Assembly (NCBI RefSeq): GCF_036323735.1
Contig: NW_026947400.1
Location: 1,503,416 to 1,567,415 of the forward strand
DNA: 64,000 bases
Direction: 5' to 3'
DNA from: Rattus norvegicus
Taxonomy: Eukaryota > Chordata > Mammalia > Rodentia > Muridae
In this document: piece by piece, positions 11,672-22,990 of the stretch
Position numbering within the stretch: the first letter of the stretch is position 1
Layout: every line of letters begins with the position of its first letter
The notes under the pieces: generated by a model
The model's input: the letters and a program-made list of their open reading frames with translations, nothing else
Told to the model about the DNA's origin: nothing
The model's database searches: none
Made by a program: the position numbers and the translations under genes

Positions 11672-12745
11672 TTAGTTTCTTGCTTCTTCTAGGGTATAGC
11701 TTGCCTTCTTATGTTGGGCTTTACCATTTATTATCCTTTGTAGTGCTGGATTTGTAGAAAGATATTGTGTAAATTTGTTTTTGTCATGGAATATCTTGGT
11801 TTTTCCATCAATGTTAATTGAGAGTTTTGCTGGATACAGTAACCTGGGATGGCATTTGTGTTCTCTTAGGATCTGTATGACATCAGTCCAGGATCTTCTG
11901 GCCTTCATAGTTTCTGGCGAGAAGTCTGGTGTGATTCTGATAGGTCTCCCTTTATATGTTACTTGACCTTTTTCCCTTACTGCTTTTAATATCCTTTCTT
12001 TATTTTGTGCGTTTGGTGTTTTGACAATTATGGGACGGGAGGTTTTTCTTTTCTGGTCCAATCTATTTGGAGTTCTGTAGGCTTCTTGTATGTCTATGGG
12101 TATCTCTTTTTTTATGTTAGGGAAATTTTCTTCTATGATTTTGTTGAAGATATTTACTGGTCCTTTGAGCTGGGAGTCTTCACTCTCTTCTATACCTATT
12201 ATCCTTAGGTTTGTTCTTCTCATTGAGTCCTGGATTTCCTGTATGTTTTGGACCAGTAGCTTTTTCCGCTTTACATTATCTTTGACAGTTGAGTCAATGA
12301 TTTCTATGGAATCTTCTGCTCCTGAGATTCTCTCTTCCATCTCTTGTATTCTGTTGGTGAAGCTTGTATCTACAGCTCCTTGTCTCTTCTTTTGGTTTTC
12401 TATATCCAGGGTTGTTTCCATGTGTTCTTTCTTGATTGCTTCTATTTCCATTTTTAATTCCTTCAACTGTTTGATTGTGTTTTCCGGGAATTCTTTCAGG
12501 GATTTTTGAGACTCCTCTCTGTAGGCTTCTACTTGTTTATTAATGTTTTCCTGTGTTTCCCTAAGTGTGTTCATGTCTTTCTTGAAGTCCTCCAGCATCA
12601 TGATCAAATATGATTTTGAAACTAGATCTTGCTTTTCTGGTGTGTTTGGATATTCCATGTTTGTTTTGGTGGGAGAATTGGGCTCCGATGATGGCATGTA
12701 GTCTTGGTTTCTGTTGCTTGGGTTTCTGCGCTTGCCTCTCGCCAT
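11672..12745 (-). CDS. L1 no. 2 ORF1 protein (RNA-binding chaperone), open
   Basis: This is an uninterrupted 357-codon frame starting MARGKRRNPSNRN and ending in TLEEARN, normal length for rodent ORF1p. In order it has a basic/disordered N-terminus, a long heptad-type coiled coil (about residues 45-150, Lys/Glu-rich), an RRM (about 150-250, with NLRIIGIEE as its first strand) and a C-terminal domain containing the REKGQVTYKG segment. ORF1p forms trimers that coat L1 RNA in cytoplasmic particles. It sits directly downstream of the monomeric promoter and ~60 bp before ORF2. It may be translatable, but expression cannot be judged from sequence. Confidence 0.92.
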   Translation of the reverse strand: MARGKRRNPSNRNQDYMPSSEPNSPTKTNMEYPNTPEKQDLVSKSYLIMMLEDFKKDMNTLRETQENINKQVEAYREESQKSLKEFPENTIKQLKELKMEIEAIKKEHMETTLDIENQKKRQGAVDTSFTNRIQEMEERISGAEDSIEIIDSTVKDNVKRKKLLVQNIQEIQDSMRRTNLRIIGIEESEDSQLKGPVNIFNKIIEENFPNIKKEIPIDIQEAYRTPNRLDQKRKTSRPIIVKTPNAQNKERILKAVREKGQVTYKGRPIRITPDFSPETMKARRSWTDVIQILREHKCHPRLLYPAKLSINIDGKTKIFHDKNKFTQYLSTNPALQRIINGKAQHKKASYTLEEARN

Positions 12746-13912
12746 CAGATTATCTCTAGTGTTACTTTGTTCTGCTATTTCTGACAGTGGCTAGACTGTC
12801 CTATAAGCCTGTGTGTCAGGAGTGCTGTAGACCCGTTTTCCTCTCTTTCAGTCAGTTATGGGGACAGTGTGTTCTGCTTTCGGGCGTGTAGTTTTTCCTC
12901 TCTACAGGTCTTCAGCTGTTCCTGTGGGCCTGTGTCTTGAGTTCACCAGGCAGCTTTATTGCTTCAGAAAATTTGGTCTTACCTGTGGTCCTGAGGCTCA
13001 GGTTCGCTCGTGGGGTGCTGCCCAGGGGCTCTCTGCAGCGGCAGCAACCAGGAAGACCTGTGCCGCCACTTCCGGTAGCTTCAGTGCACCAGGGTTCAAG
13101 AAGGTCTTTGGCTTTTTCCTCTGGCGTCCGAGATGTGTGTGCAGGGAGCAGTCTTTTCTGGTTTCCCAGGCTTGTCTGCCTCTCTGAAGGTTTAGCTCTC
13201 CCTCCCACGGGATTTGGGTGCAGAGAACTGTTTATCCGGTCTGTTTCTTTCAGGTTCCGTCGGTGTTTCAGGCAGGGGTCCTGCCGCTCCTGGGCCCTGC
13301 GCCAAGGGAGCCCAGAGGCCTTATACAGTTTCCTCTTGGGCCAGGGATGTGGGCAGGGGTGAGCAGTGTTGGTGGTCTCCTCCGCTCTGCAGCCTCAGGA
13401 GTGCCCACCTGACCAGGCGGTTGGGTCTCTCTCTCACCGGGTCTGGGAGCAGATAGCTGCTCCGGGCCGGGATCCGCGGGTGTGGGACTTCCGGTAAACA
13501 CAGAACGTGCCCGGTCCTAGAGAAATTCTGCTTCCGTGTGTCCCAAGCTCACCAGGCAGCTTTCTTGCAGCAGAAAATTTGGTCTTACCTGTGGTCCCGA
13601 GGCTCAGGTTCGCTCATTGGGTGCTGCCCAGGGGCTCTCTGCAGCGGCAGCAACCAGGAATACCTGTGCTGCCCCTTCCGGGAGCTTCAGTGCACCAGGG
13701 TTCCAGATGGTCTTTGGTTTTTTCCTCTGGCGTCCGAGATGTGTGTGCAGGGAGCAGTCTCTTCTGGTTTCCCAGGCTTGTCTGCCTCTCTGAAGGTTTA
13801 GCTCTCCCTCCCATGGGATTTGGGTGCAGAGAACTGTTTATCCGGTCTGTTTCTTTCAGGTTCCGCTGGTGTCTCAGGCAGGTGTCCTGCCGCTCATGGG
13901 CCCTCATGATTA
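12746..13912 (-). promoter_or_regulatory. L1 no. 2 5' UTR with two tandem promoter monomers
   Basis: This GC-rich, CpG-containing block holds two closely related copies of one monomer, one starting near 12,940 and the other near 13,545, offset about 605 bp. The outer copy stops within the monomer at about 13,912. Rat L1 promoters are known to be built from roughly 600-bp monomers. Transcription would run leftward from here into ORF1. The base composition contrasts sharply with the AT-rich flank starting at 13,913. Confidence 0.82.
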
Positions 13913-14298
13913 ATCTTTCTAAATAGCTTACCTAAATCCTCACCTACAATGATTCTAGGTGCAGAGTTAATGCATAATCCTCCATCTTAACAAATCAGGC
14001 AGCAGAAAAAAAAAACAACAAAAAAACAAGCACTGTAACAATTTTCAAAGTTCACTTAGTACAGTGCTGTTACTATGGTAACTAAGGCAGACTACTTCTT
14101 TGAAAGAATCACATCAGAGTCTAAACAAGGTCATGTCATGGTCTTTTACTATTTTTTCCTCAGAAATGTTTCCTTTGCAACAGCCTCAATAGAACAGTAT
14201 CTAGATAATTAGTAATTTTGACTAGATTCTTTTGTCTCAGTAATTACTTTTAAAGACTTTGTTTTTTAGGACACTGTCCAATAAAGTAACCTAACTAG
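13913..14298. other. Single-copy AT-rich sequence, no gene seen
   Basis: Flank of the L1 block. I see only an A-rich stretch at about 14,005-14,031 and no coding signal. Confidence 0.6.
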
Positions 14299-14520
14299 GG
14301 CTGGGGCGATGGCTCAACTGGTAGGACGTCTGCCTAGCAAACTGAAGCCCTGAGTTTTATATCCATCACCATATAAAACTGGTTATGTTGTTGTTGCACA
14401 TTCCTCTAATCCCAGCACTTAAGAGGGAAATAGAAGGAAGGGAGTCGGAAGTTCAAAGTCATGCTTGCTACATAATGAATTTGAAGCTAGTAAGACCTAT
14501 GTGTGGCCTAGCCCTGTCTT
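14299..14520 (+). mobile_element. B4-type SINE (ID-like head plus B1-like tail)
   Basis: It starts with a tRNA-derived head (GGCTGGGGCGATGGCTCA, then TGCCTAGC), followed by a B1-like portion with 'taatcccagcactt'. This composite order is typical of rodent B4 elements. It is moderately diverged. Confidence 0.75.
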
Positions 14521-14589
14521 TTTTTAATTTTTATTTGAGACTTGCACATTTTGTTTTGTTTTGTTCTGTTCTGTTCTGTTTTTTGATTT

Positions 14590-14720
14590 CTCCCTCGAGA
14601 CAGGGCTTTTCTGCGTAACTCTGGCTATCCCGGAATTCTCTCTATAGACAAGGGTGGACTCAAATTCAAAGATCTACCTGCCTCTGTCGGGATTAAAGGG
14701 ATGCACTGTTATCACATGAC
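14590..14720 (-). mobile_element. B1 SINE, antisense
   Basis: The plus strand reads 'gagacagggcttttctgcgt' through 'gggattaaaggga', the reverse of a B1 element. It is followed by a purine microsatellite. Confidence 0.82.
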
Positions 14721-14736
14721 ATGAGACCCAATCTTA

Positions 14737-14810
14737 AAGAAAGAAAAAAGGGAAGGAAGGAAGGAAGGGAGGAAGGAAGGAAGGAAGGAAGGAAGAAAAG
14801 AAGGAAGAAA
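14737..14810 (+). repeat. (GGAA)n purine microsatellite
   Basis: Nearly pure GGAA repeats, with GAAA and AAGG variants at the edges. Confidence 0.95.
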
Positions 14811-15239
14811 ATGAAACCTGAACACGATTCAACGTCAAAATTTTGCAATGCCAAGTTCTTGACTTTTTGGTACAAAAATTATTTATGTATCCAATATGTA
14901 GCAATATTAAAATATATTTAAAACTTTAGGGATATGATAAACAAAATTAATAAATGGCCAAACCATTTTTCTCTCCAGGGCATTCATGCAGTATGTACAC
15001 CTATAAAGTCTATACCATGATTTCAGGACAATTCTTACAATGATTATGTGAAGTAAAAGATGTAGCAATGTGTAAGACAAACACAGCCATGACAAATGGG
15101 GTCAAGGGAAACAGGAGAAGGAAGCAGAATTACCTCTTACACTGCATGGTGTGGCTGAATGAGCCCCATGGCACAGTGACCACATGGCACATCACACTCA
15201 GACCCCTGAGAACGAGCCTGGTATCACAAAATAAAAATA

Positions 15240-15305
15240 AGGAGCCAGGCAGGGTTACTCACTTCTGTAATCCCAGAACTTGAGTGGTTATGGCAGGAGG
15301 ATCAG
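15240..15305 (+). mobile_element. B1-like SINE fragment
   Basis: Short remnant with 'tgtaatcccagaactt' and 'ggcaggaggatcag' motifs. The right half is missing. Confidence 0.55.
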
Positions 15306-15608
15306 ACCTTCACGGTCATTCTCACCTGCATGTCCTCTGAATGTCAACTTTTATTTGTGGCCTAGCAAGCTGTGTGAGAGTTTTGTGCTAAGGGTTTTAC
15401 TGATCACTGCTTACACAAAATAGTATAATAGAAGCCTTTCAAAAATATGTGGTTTTAAACCTCCATAAATTTACCACTTTAACCATTCCTTAGTATATAC
15501 AGTTAAACAAACCTCTATAATTTTAAATCAGATATAAGGAAACTTCTCTTAGTACCTTGTAATGAAAGAATAATGTAATCTGATATTTTTTTGTTTTTGA
15601 GAAAAGAA

Positions 15609-15618
15609 TATAATTATA

Positions 15619-15670
<52 letters not shown>
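15609..15670 (+). repeat. (TA)n microsatellite
   Basis: Roughly 60 bp of TA repeats with one CA interruption. Confidence 0.95.
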
Positions 15671-15671
<1 letters not shown>

Positions 15672-15879
15672 CAGATAAGTCATCAATGCATCAAATATAT
15701 CAATGTAAAACTGTACCAATTTAAACTATACTTGAATAGGAAATGTATGTATTTACTAGTACAGGACTGCTTCATGTATAGGTAAATTATGTTGGCTCAA
15801 AGTTCTGTTCACATACCCCAGCCCCCTGTGATACTGGGGACAAAGCATCCATTTCCTCATAGTCCAACTGTTCAAACAC

Positions 15880-16005
15880 AGAGGTCAGAAAACAACCCGA
15901 TGGAGGTAGTTCTTTTTCTCTACCATCGTGCTCAGGGACTGAACTCAGGCTGTCAAGTTTTGCTTCAGGTGCCTTTACTTGTGAAGCCATTTTTACTGGC
16001 TCATC
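15880..16005 (-). mobile_element. B3/B2-type SINE, antisense
   Basis: The plus strand has 'ggtagttctttttctctacc', then 'gggactgaactcaggctgtc' and a terminal 'gcctttacttgtgaagccat'. This is the antisense pattern of a B3/B2-family SINE. Confidence 0.65.
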
Positions 16006-16084
16006 CCAACCTTCTTTGTAATTCTTCTTACATCGTGCTAAGGACAGACCACAGAGTTCTATGAATTAGAGGTAAGCTATATAT

Positions 16085-16175
16085 TACTTATTTTGGGACA
16101 GGATTTTATTATGCGGCCAGATTGGCCTGAACTCACTCTGTAAATAAGACAGGCTTGGACTTGTAATCCTTTTGT
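16085..16175 (-). mobile_element. B1 SINE remnant, antisense
   Basis: A decayed match: 'gggacaggattttattatg' followed by 'ggcctgaactcactctgta'. Confidence 0.55.
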
Positions 16176-16404
16176 GTTGTTAAAGGTCTTTATGTAAACA
16201 TAAGTTCCTCAAGGCTGAGTCTCAATAACGAGCTTCGTGATTGAAGATGGTGTGAAGAACCTAACCAGACTACCTTAGACTTTCCCTTTGAAAGTCACTC
16301 ACTGTTCACTCCTTTATCTGAATGGGCCTGTGACTATCCAAATCTGTCAAATGTTTTCTCTGTGTGTGGGAAGCTTGGCATCAGTGTCTTCCCAAGCATT
16401 CTCC

Positions 16405-16565
16405 ACCCTATTTTTTTTGACAAGGTCTCTGATTGAATCTGCAGCTCAATGATACCATAATAGGAGTGGCAAGTAAGTCACAGTGTCTATCTCCCCAGAG
16501 CTCGAGTTATAGGTGTTTGCTGCCTTTCACAGCCTTTACATGGGTGTTGGGGACCAAATTCACTA
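16405..16565 (-). mobile_element. B-type SINE remnant, antisense
   Basis: 'Gacaaggtctctgattgaat' is followed by 'ctgcagctca' and later 'tacatgggtgttggggacca', the antisense layout of a B2/B3-related SINE. Sequence is diverged and the subfamily is not determined. Confidence 0.5.
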
Positions 16566-16569
16566 CAGC

Positions 16570-18091
16570 CCTAAAATGTATGCTCAGCAGGGCACCATCC
16601 TTTACCAATCTGAAAGCTAAACATGTTATCAGACATCCTAGATCTATACAGAGTTCCACTTGTTTTGCTGTAGCCTGCTTATTGGCAGTGATCATCAATG
16701 TGATAAATGCACTGATTTATGTTTCTCTTTGTTTTGTATCAAATAAAATATTATGTGATCACCTCCGATGGTTATAACCTGAGTCTATGCTCCCAGGCTA
16801 CTAGCACTTAGGTTTGCCTCAAGAATTAACTATTCCTTATTTCCTGAGGTAAGTGCTGTATTTTGTGTCAATAGTACCTTCCAGCAATTTTAACTTCCTA
16901 ATAAATATATTACTAGTATAATCTACCCCAGCACTCATTTATATCTAAGACAGGAGACAAATATTTCTGATAATTTAGTAAAAGAAGCCATATCACATCT
17001 TTTTTTTTCCAAATCAACTGTCAAATCTATAAATCAAGGTGCATACTGGTATTGAGTACTGGCATTCCTTAGCAAGAACTAAAATTATGGAATTCCTGTG
17101 GATGTGTTTCCTTCACTGAGGTACTCAATTAAATTCTAACACTTAATAAGAATGGCTATATTTATCAATACTATTCTAGCACAGACCCTATGTCATACTG
17201 TGAAAGTTCAGGGACACCAATATCACGGAACTAACAGTGACCTCATCTGACATGGCATCAGATACATATTACAGCAACAGTAGTTTTGTACTTCTGAATA
17301 TATCTCCCAATAGAGCCGCACAGAAAAGTTTACTGAGAACAATTTACGTGCGTATTTAAAAAGCTCTTTACTAATCTGCATTAGTCAAAGCTCTTTGCAC
17401 TTTGTAAGGTGTGGGCTGATACTCTCTACTCAGCAGACAAAGAAGGAATACATTTTAGTGCAAGGATGGAAAATCACTGACAGTTCATGGGAGATGGTAA
17501 AAATTCAAACTGAGTGTCTGCATTTGGTTCTAAACTTAAAAGACTTTTTTTTTTCTATTCCCAACAGTAGCAAGTCATAGCAGGATTCCATAGAAATGAG
17601 AAACTGAAGCGATCAGAGAACTCAATTTGCAGTTAAATGGGCTGTAAACAATCCTTACATGTTCATCAAAGAAAATACTTAAATATTAAATAATTGGTTG
17701 GAAGAGGGATTCTTGTGCACCTAACCATTTCTTAACCTCACTAATAAACAAGGAAATTTCAACCTCCCCAACCCCCCCAAGGAAAAACAACAAAAAATCC
17801 TCAAAAACGAACAGAAAAAAAAAACACTCTAAACCACTAAATTAAAACCCAACGCACCCATAGGTTAAAGACACTGAGCAGCAGACAGGATTGAAACAGC
17901 ATCACAATTCTAATCAATTGACTGAAAATCTTAGTGATAATAACTGTTAATTGAAATGAGATTAAAACTATATTCAAGGCTAAAGTGAGATGTCCAGGTA
18001 CTGAAGCCTCAGCAGAACCTGCAGCAGCGACGGCAGAGTCCAGGGCAACAGAATGCAGTAGTAAGGGCTCAGATGGGAGAACTCAGCCTAC
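16570..18091. other. Single-copy stretch, no gene recognised
   Basis: AT-rich, with poly-pyrimidine and A-rich patches (17,540-17,560; 17,780-17,825). It would hold the next downstream Xpr1 exon if the duplication extended this far. Reading the minus strand I did not find it. No credible reading frames. Confidence 0.5.
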
Positions 18092-18290
18092 CTTCGTGAG
18101 TGTTGTAAAGGGCTGGAAATGTCAGGGTGAAGAAAGTTGTAGAGTATTTGCCAGGCAGCATTTACTGGAAGAGGAAAGGCTCTTCTTGTGTCACGGTACC
18201 AGCACAGGCACTGGATGAAGCGAAGCCAAGCAGGAATGCACTGAACAGTGGCTTGCACTCTGTATGTATTTCTGTTGCAAAATTCTGGTT
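18092..18290 (-). pseudogene. Xpr1: Xpr1 pseudo-exon 4 of 4 (EXS domain)
   Basis: 199 bp. The acceptor is '...gaaatattcacag' above 18,290; the donor GTAGGC lies at 18,091 and below. It encodes the EXS-domain core VQCIPAWLRFIQCLCWYRDT followed by RRAFPLPVNA. A 4-bp gain near 18,155 then shifts the frame; the remainder still matches in the shifted frame (KYSTTFF-like, ending in a THE-like triplet at the donor). Confidence 0.9.
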
Positions 18291-18784
18291 CTGTGAATAT
18301 TTCAAAGAAGAACGAAAACAATATCGCAATTCAAATAAATTAACTGTTCATACCATTTATTCACACAGTACAACTACCCATCAGCATATCCATAAAACCC
18401 TATCCCGTGGGTTCACAGTCACTTTCTCCTATGCAGACACTACTTGCACAACCTCTTTAGTGGCTGAGAAAACGAGAGAAGCTGAGGTGACTACTGGGCA
18501 ATTCTTTTTGTGATTTCTGAATATCCTAGAACCAACTCAAACAATTTTGTACTTTTTTCAAGTGTAATAAAACTATAGGAAAAGAGTCTATGAATAAAAG
18601 GAAGAAAAACACATGCTTTGTTCTATGACTTTAAACATAGGAAAATGTAGAAATATTACGGGTACTGAGACAGCTTTGTAAGTGGCAAGTTACTATAAAC
18701 ATACACCCAGAGCACACGCTCTATGGCCTCCTCATAATCATAGAACGCTTATGGCTCATTATTGTTTTTTATTGCTGCTCTGCA

Positions 18785-18905
18785 GTAGTTTTTGTTTTGG
18801 GGACAGGATTTCATTTATGCACCCCAGGATGACTGGCCATCCTATGGGTTCAGCCTCCTCAGTGCTGGGATTGCAGGTGAGTGGTGGCCTGCCATACCCA
18901 ATTTA
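18785..18905 (-). mobile_element. B1 SINE, antisense
   Basis: 'Ggggacaggatttcatttat' through 'gtgctgggattgcaggtgag', a decayed B1 in reverse. It lies in the intron between Xpr1 pseudo-exons 3 and 4. Confidence 0.65.
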
Positions 18906-19451
18906 TCATTATCTTTTGTGAGTACATGCTAGGTCTCTCTACACTTAGATCTTTGTAATTAATGCAAACTTCCTAACTAAATTAACTTGGTGTCACCTAA
19001 GCATGGGTAAAGAGCCAGAAGAAGGTCAAGACTTCTGAACTGACCAGGATGTTCTTTCTCAGGCATTCGACCTGATTCTAAGCAATCAGTACTTGGACCA
19101 CTGGCTCCTACAATGGCATCCTGAGCATTTCTATGAGGACTAGCTGCTGGCACTCTAGCAGTTGTGATACAGCTACCAACACATATGAACATTGAGATAT
19201 AACTGCAGAATTCTTTAAATGTAAGATGTAAATGTTTTGGCAATAGGTTGACTAAAATCCTAACACAACTTAAATGTCAAATAAATGATTTCAGATAAGG
19301 AGATTGCTAACAGGGTGCCAAGCACATTTAATTCTGTGTGTAATGCTATTGGATGAGTTTTCATCATGACATTAACTGTCGAAGTTATCATTCCCAACAG
19401 TTCTTTGTTTATGCTGGCATTCACTAGTGTGAATACAAAATCATACTGTAT

Positions 19452-19622
19452 CTTGCGGATCATTTGGCAACAGGCCCTTATTCTCATCCCATTTAAGTTC
19501 AAATTGTAAAAGCAGATCATATATTCCAGGTCCATGTGAATCACTGACAGACTGTTCAGCTGATCGGCCATCCAGAAATTGGCAAAGCCTACCTTATGAA
19601 AGGCAGCAGTAAATACTCAAAA
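19452..19622 (-). pseudogene. Xpr1: Xpr1 pseudo-exon 3 of 4
   Basis: About 171 bp. It covers the stretch VFTAAFHKVGFANFW then MADQLNSLSVIHMDLEYMIC. Near the start a TGA (19,617-19,619) replaces the expected CGA. One base is lost near 19,500 (frameshift after the YMICFY segment). The donor reads AT instead of GT at 19,451-19,450, and no clean acceptor AG remains above 19,622. The upper boundary is therefore approximate. Confidence 0.86.
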
Positions 19623-19854
19623 ATGAGAAAAAGAAAGGAAAAAATGAGAAAACATAGAATCAGTTCTCTACTGCAAGGCTGACCATTCAGAATGACTGCT
19701 GTTAAAAAGGAAACCAATAAATAACACACGTACACTAAGCCCAGACAACGAGGGTGTGTAACCCAGTAAAGTAGGAAGGAGTTGAATGCAAAATTGGAAG
19801 GTAAACAGTGGATGAGTGTGTGGTTGTTGTTGGGGAAAGCAGAAACCAAGTGGA

Positions 19855-19965
19855 GAGAGAATACGCTAGCCATAGTGGTTCGTTCCTGTAGGCCTTCACT
19901 TAGAAGGCTGAGGCAGCAGTGCAACAAGTTTGAGGCTAGCCTGTGCTACGGAGTAAGAAAAATAA
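19855..19965 (+). mobile_element. B1 SINE
   Basis: It contains 'agccatagtggttcgttcct', then 'gaaggctgaggcagcag' and 'gaggctagcctgtgctacg'. Intronic to the Xpr1 pseudogene, antisense to it. Confidence 0.7.
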
Positions 19966-20074
19966 GTGATGTAAGCACAAGAGGTAACCCGGTGTTGGAC
20001 TACAAATCATTTGTTGGACAGGGTAAACTTGGCTGACTACAAAGCTCTTCTTTGCCTATAAAAGACAGGAAGGG

Positions 20075-20220
20075 ACAGACAGTGGTGGCTCATGCCTTTA
20101 ATTCCAAAAGAGGGAAGAAGAGGCATGCAGATCTCTGAATTGTTATCCAGCCTGGTCTACAATGTGAGTTCTAGGACAGCTGCACAGAAAAACCCTGTCT
20201 CACAAAATCAGAGAGAGAAA
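20075..20220 (+). mobile_element. B1 SINE
   Basis: 'Cagtggtggctcatgccttt' to 'aaaaccctgtctcacaaaat', a nearly complete B1 with moderate divergence. Confidence 0.82.
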
Positions 20221-20284
20221 AACAGGCAGGGAGTGTGATCATCTGAGGTCTGTTGCATTCTCTAACCTAAATGACACTCTTAGA

Positions 20285-20350
20285 GCATTGGGTTTCAAGC
20301 CCAGGATCTTATGCATATGAGGCATGCACTCTACCACTTGACTGCACCCA
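20285..20350 (-). mobile_element. ID/B4-type SINE head, antisense
   Basis: 'Caagcccaggatcttatgca' followed by 'gcatgcactctaccacttga', the antisense of a tRNA-derived ID/B4 head. Confidence 0.55.
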
Positions 20351-20544
20351 CAGACTATATAATATTGATTTCACTAATGTAATGGTAATGACTGTGTTGG
20401 CCTTAACATTTCCACAAAAGTCACCTCTGACCACTATTCTGAAAATAATGATAAATGTGTTGTTAAGCAACTAACTCATGCAATATATTCTCTTAGAGTT
20501 TATAAATGGGTATAGCTCAATTCTGATAACAATTCTCTTAAGGG

Positions 20545-20655
20545 GAGTAGGTTGAGACAGGCTGCACTATGTACCCCAGGCTGGCCTCTAACTTGAAATT
20601 CTCCTGCCTTTACTCAGTAAGGCCAGGATCATAGTGTGTAACAGCACGGTCAACT
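20545..20655 (-). mobile_element. B1 SINE, antisense
   Basis: 'Gagacaggctgcactatgta', 'ccccaggctggcctctaact', then 'aaggccaggatcatagtgtg'. Confidence 0.65.
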
Positions 20656-20659
20656 TTCT

Positions 20660-21300
20660 CACAGTATTTCCTAAGCTAGTCCTTTGTTATTCACATTAAC
20701 ACAAATTCACCTTGACTGGTTTTCTTTAAACCTGTTATAATTATAAAAAAAATTCCTGTCATTGCAGAGGAGAACCAGATACTGTTTGTTGTGCAGGGGA
20801 CCCAGTGGTACCTGCGTGGAGGAGAATGGATAGAGATAGCTTTTAACTTTATCCTCTTAGTCTCCCTTTACTTTATCATACAGAAGAAAATTTATAGATA
20901 ATATTGCATTCCTCTGACACTATAGTAATTCTGAAAATGAGCTTAAATTCCTAGCTCTCTGGATGTATCCTTTTTTTATTTAGTAGACACATTCAACCAG
21001 GGAAACTATGGCAGGCCTGCCCTCAGATGTGGTTGGTTCTTTCTCTTTATTCTATAAACATTTCTCTTCAGAGAGATACATGACTATATAATATGAATCA
21101 ATCTTGAATATCATCTATAACAGATAAGGTTTGAATTAGCTATGGAAACAATAATAACAAGTTTTGAGATACTGGTCTCTGGAGCAGATATATTTTGATT
21201 CCATGATCCTCAGCCTGTGCTGATAACCACTGAACACTCTCCAGGTCCCTTAAGTTCATGTCCATGCACACACAATTTTACACAAAAAAATTGGTAAAAC
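20660..21300. other. Intronic/single-copy sequence, no gene seen
   Basis: Within the long intron between Xpr1 pseudo-exons 2 and 3. AT-rich, no coding signal. Confidence 0.5.
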
Positions 21301-21440
21301 CTGATCTGTGCCCAGGCACTCATTGCACATGCCTTTAGAGTCAGAGGCAGCAGATCTGGGTGAGTTCAAGATTAGCCTGTTCTGTAGATCCTGATCTCAG
21401 ACAAACAGGGCCACACTGAAATACGTGCCTTGAAAAATAA
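21300..21440 (+). mobile_element. B1 SINE, diverged
   Basis: 'Cccaggcactcattgcacat' through 'gatctcagacaaacagggcc', followed by an A-rich (CAA/CAG)n tail at 21,440-21,480. Confidence 0.6.
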
Positions 21441-21484
21441 CAACAACAGCAGCAGCAGCAACAAAAATAAACAAAACCAAACAA

Positions 21485-22365
21485 ATTGATCGCTAATGAT
21501 ATAACTAAGGACTCTATTTTAAAACTTTAGTTAGTTTACTAGAAGAATGAGGTAATGTTACTATTGGAAAGTCTGGGACTTTGTGCTATCTAATTGGATT
21601 CCTAGTTGGGGCAAAAAATGATAGGATAGAGGACAAAAGACTTCCTTAGTATAAATAGAATGCACTATATTTGACACAGTAACTTTGCAGAAAGATAGTA
21701 CTTAAATTTCTTAATTTTTTTTGGGGGGAAAGAAGGTAGCATAAGTCAATTATAAAGATTCCGATACAACTATGAATATAAATGTTGAGCAATCTTTTTT
21801 TTAAGACCAAGTATTTTTCAGTAAAAATAATGGAGAAAAAAGGGAAATAAGATATTTATTTTAGGACAAAAGTTTACAAACATTTTCAATAAATAAAACT
21901 ATGGTGAAAACATTAAGTTAATACTCTGACATACATTTTAGGGAATACTTTTATAAAGGAAGTTTGAGTAAATAGTCGAACTGATTTTAAATGACCTATA
22001 CCCTATAACACTTCTGTTTTAGTAATGATATTATAAAAGCAATAAATCACTTCTTCAAAGAAGACGTTTACTAGTGTGTTAATCCTTTTTATACCTCACT
22101 CTAGCCTATTCAACCAATCAGTCTAAATTTATCATCACACAGTTCAGACCTAGATACCCATCCATTCAACAGGGATCATTCTACTCATCAGTGAAAGTAA
22201 TTATGCATGAAATGATGGCTTCCTACTCAAAAAAAAAAAAAAAAGGACTCACCGAGGCACTGCTCACAGAGTACGCATCTATACCATCCTGCTATTGCAA
22301 CATCATCACAGTAAGCTTTCTGAATCTTCCAAAACCGTCATTTAGAAATAAGTTTATAGAAATGC
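21485..22365. other. Intronic/single-copy sequence, no gene seen
   Basis: AT-rich, with an A15 run at 22,230-22,244. Part of the Xpr1 pseudogene's long intron. Confidence 0.5.
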
Positions 22366-22369
22366 TAGA

Positions 22370-22575
22370 TCGGTGGCTCTATAGTTATGTACTGCTGATT
22401 TTGTGGAGGAAGGAGCTTAGTTCCCATCACCCATGCTTGGTTCACCACTGTCTACAACTCAAAATTCAGGGATCAGACACACTCATTAGGCTTTCATGAA
22501 TACCAACCACATATGTGGTACCCATACATATACATATATGTAGGCACTCACATATATGTTTTAGACAAAAATAAA
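22370..22575 (+). mobile_element. B3/B2-type SINE
   Basis: 'Gcttagttcccatcacccat', 'actgtctacaactcaaaatt' and 'cacatatgtggtacccatac', the sense-strand order of a B3/B2 SINE, ending in a TA/CA-rich tail. Confidence 0.7.
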
Positions 22576-22990
22576 CACTTCATAGGGATTTATAGTTAGA
22601 GGAAATCTAAGAGAATACTGAGGTAAATGCAGTATAAAGTAGCCTTGGACTTCTGATCCTTCTACCTTCAAATTCTAAGTAAGGGATTATACAATAACAC
22701 TCTACCTGACTCTCTTTTCTTTAGAAAGAAAAAAAAGTGCTATATTTTACCACACTGGTTAATTAATTATAATATATACAATCAATTCACTATCTGACTT
22801 CCATGTTATAAATGTTCAAGTATATCTGGTATCCAACAAAAGCACTTACTCCTGAATCTGGGCACTATTCCCTTGTCCCAATGTGAATCCTCCCTCTAAG
22901 GCTGTGCAATCCAACAGTCCAGTGAGGAATTTGAGGAAGTCAGTGCTAATGTACTATGCTCAAAATATTGTGCATGCCTTCTAGACTTAC

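Larger units (their letters stand above)
7067..13912 (-). mobile_element. Rat L1 element no. 2, full length with promoter monomers
   Basis: Its A-rich tail (plus-strand T/A run, about 7,060-7,079) abuts the truncated ORF1 of L1 no. 1. The order on the minus strand is 5' UTR monomers (13,912-12,746), ORF1 (12,745-11,672), a ~60-bp spacer, ORF2 (11,612-7,786), 3' UTR and tail. Length is about 6.8 kb, as expected for a complete rodent L1. At the outer ends of the two-L1 block the plus strand reads 'atttttctttct' (about 1,666-1,677) and 'attaatctttct' (about 13,909-13,920), a possible imperfect 12-bp target-site duplication flanking the whole dimer. That pairing is weak because one side is T-rich. 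Confidence 0.93.

Noticed and set aside
12858..13926. Overlapping long frames in the GC-rich 5' UTR of L1 no. 2
   Set aside because: GC-rich monomer sequence gives long frames by chance on both strands. The two monomers produce parallel copies of the same meaningless peptides.
16433..16777. 114-codon plus-strand frame
   Set aside because: It begins in an antisense SINE, has no domain pattern, no splice context and no supporting composition.
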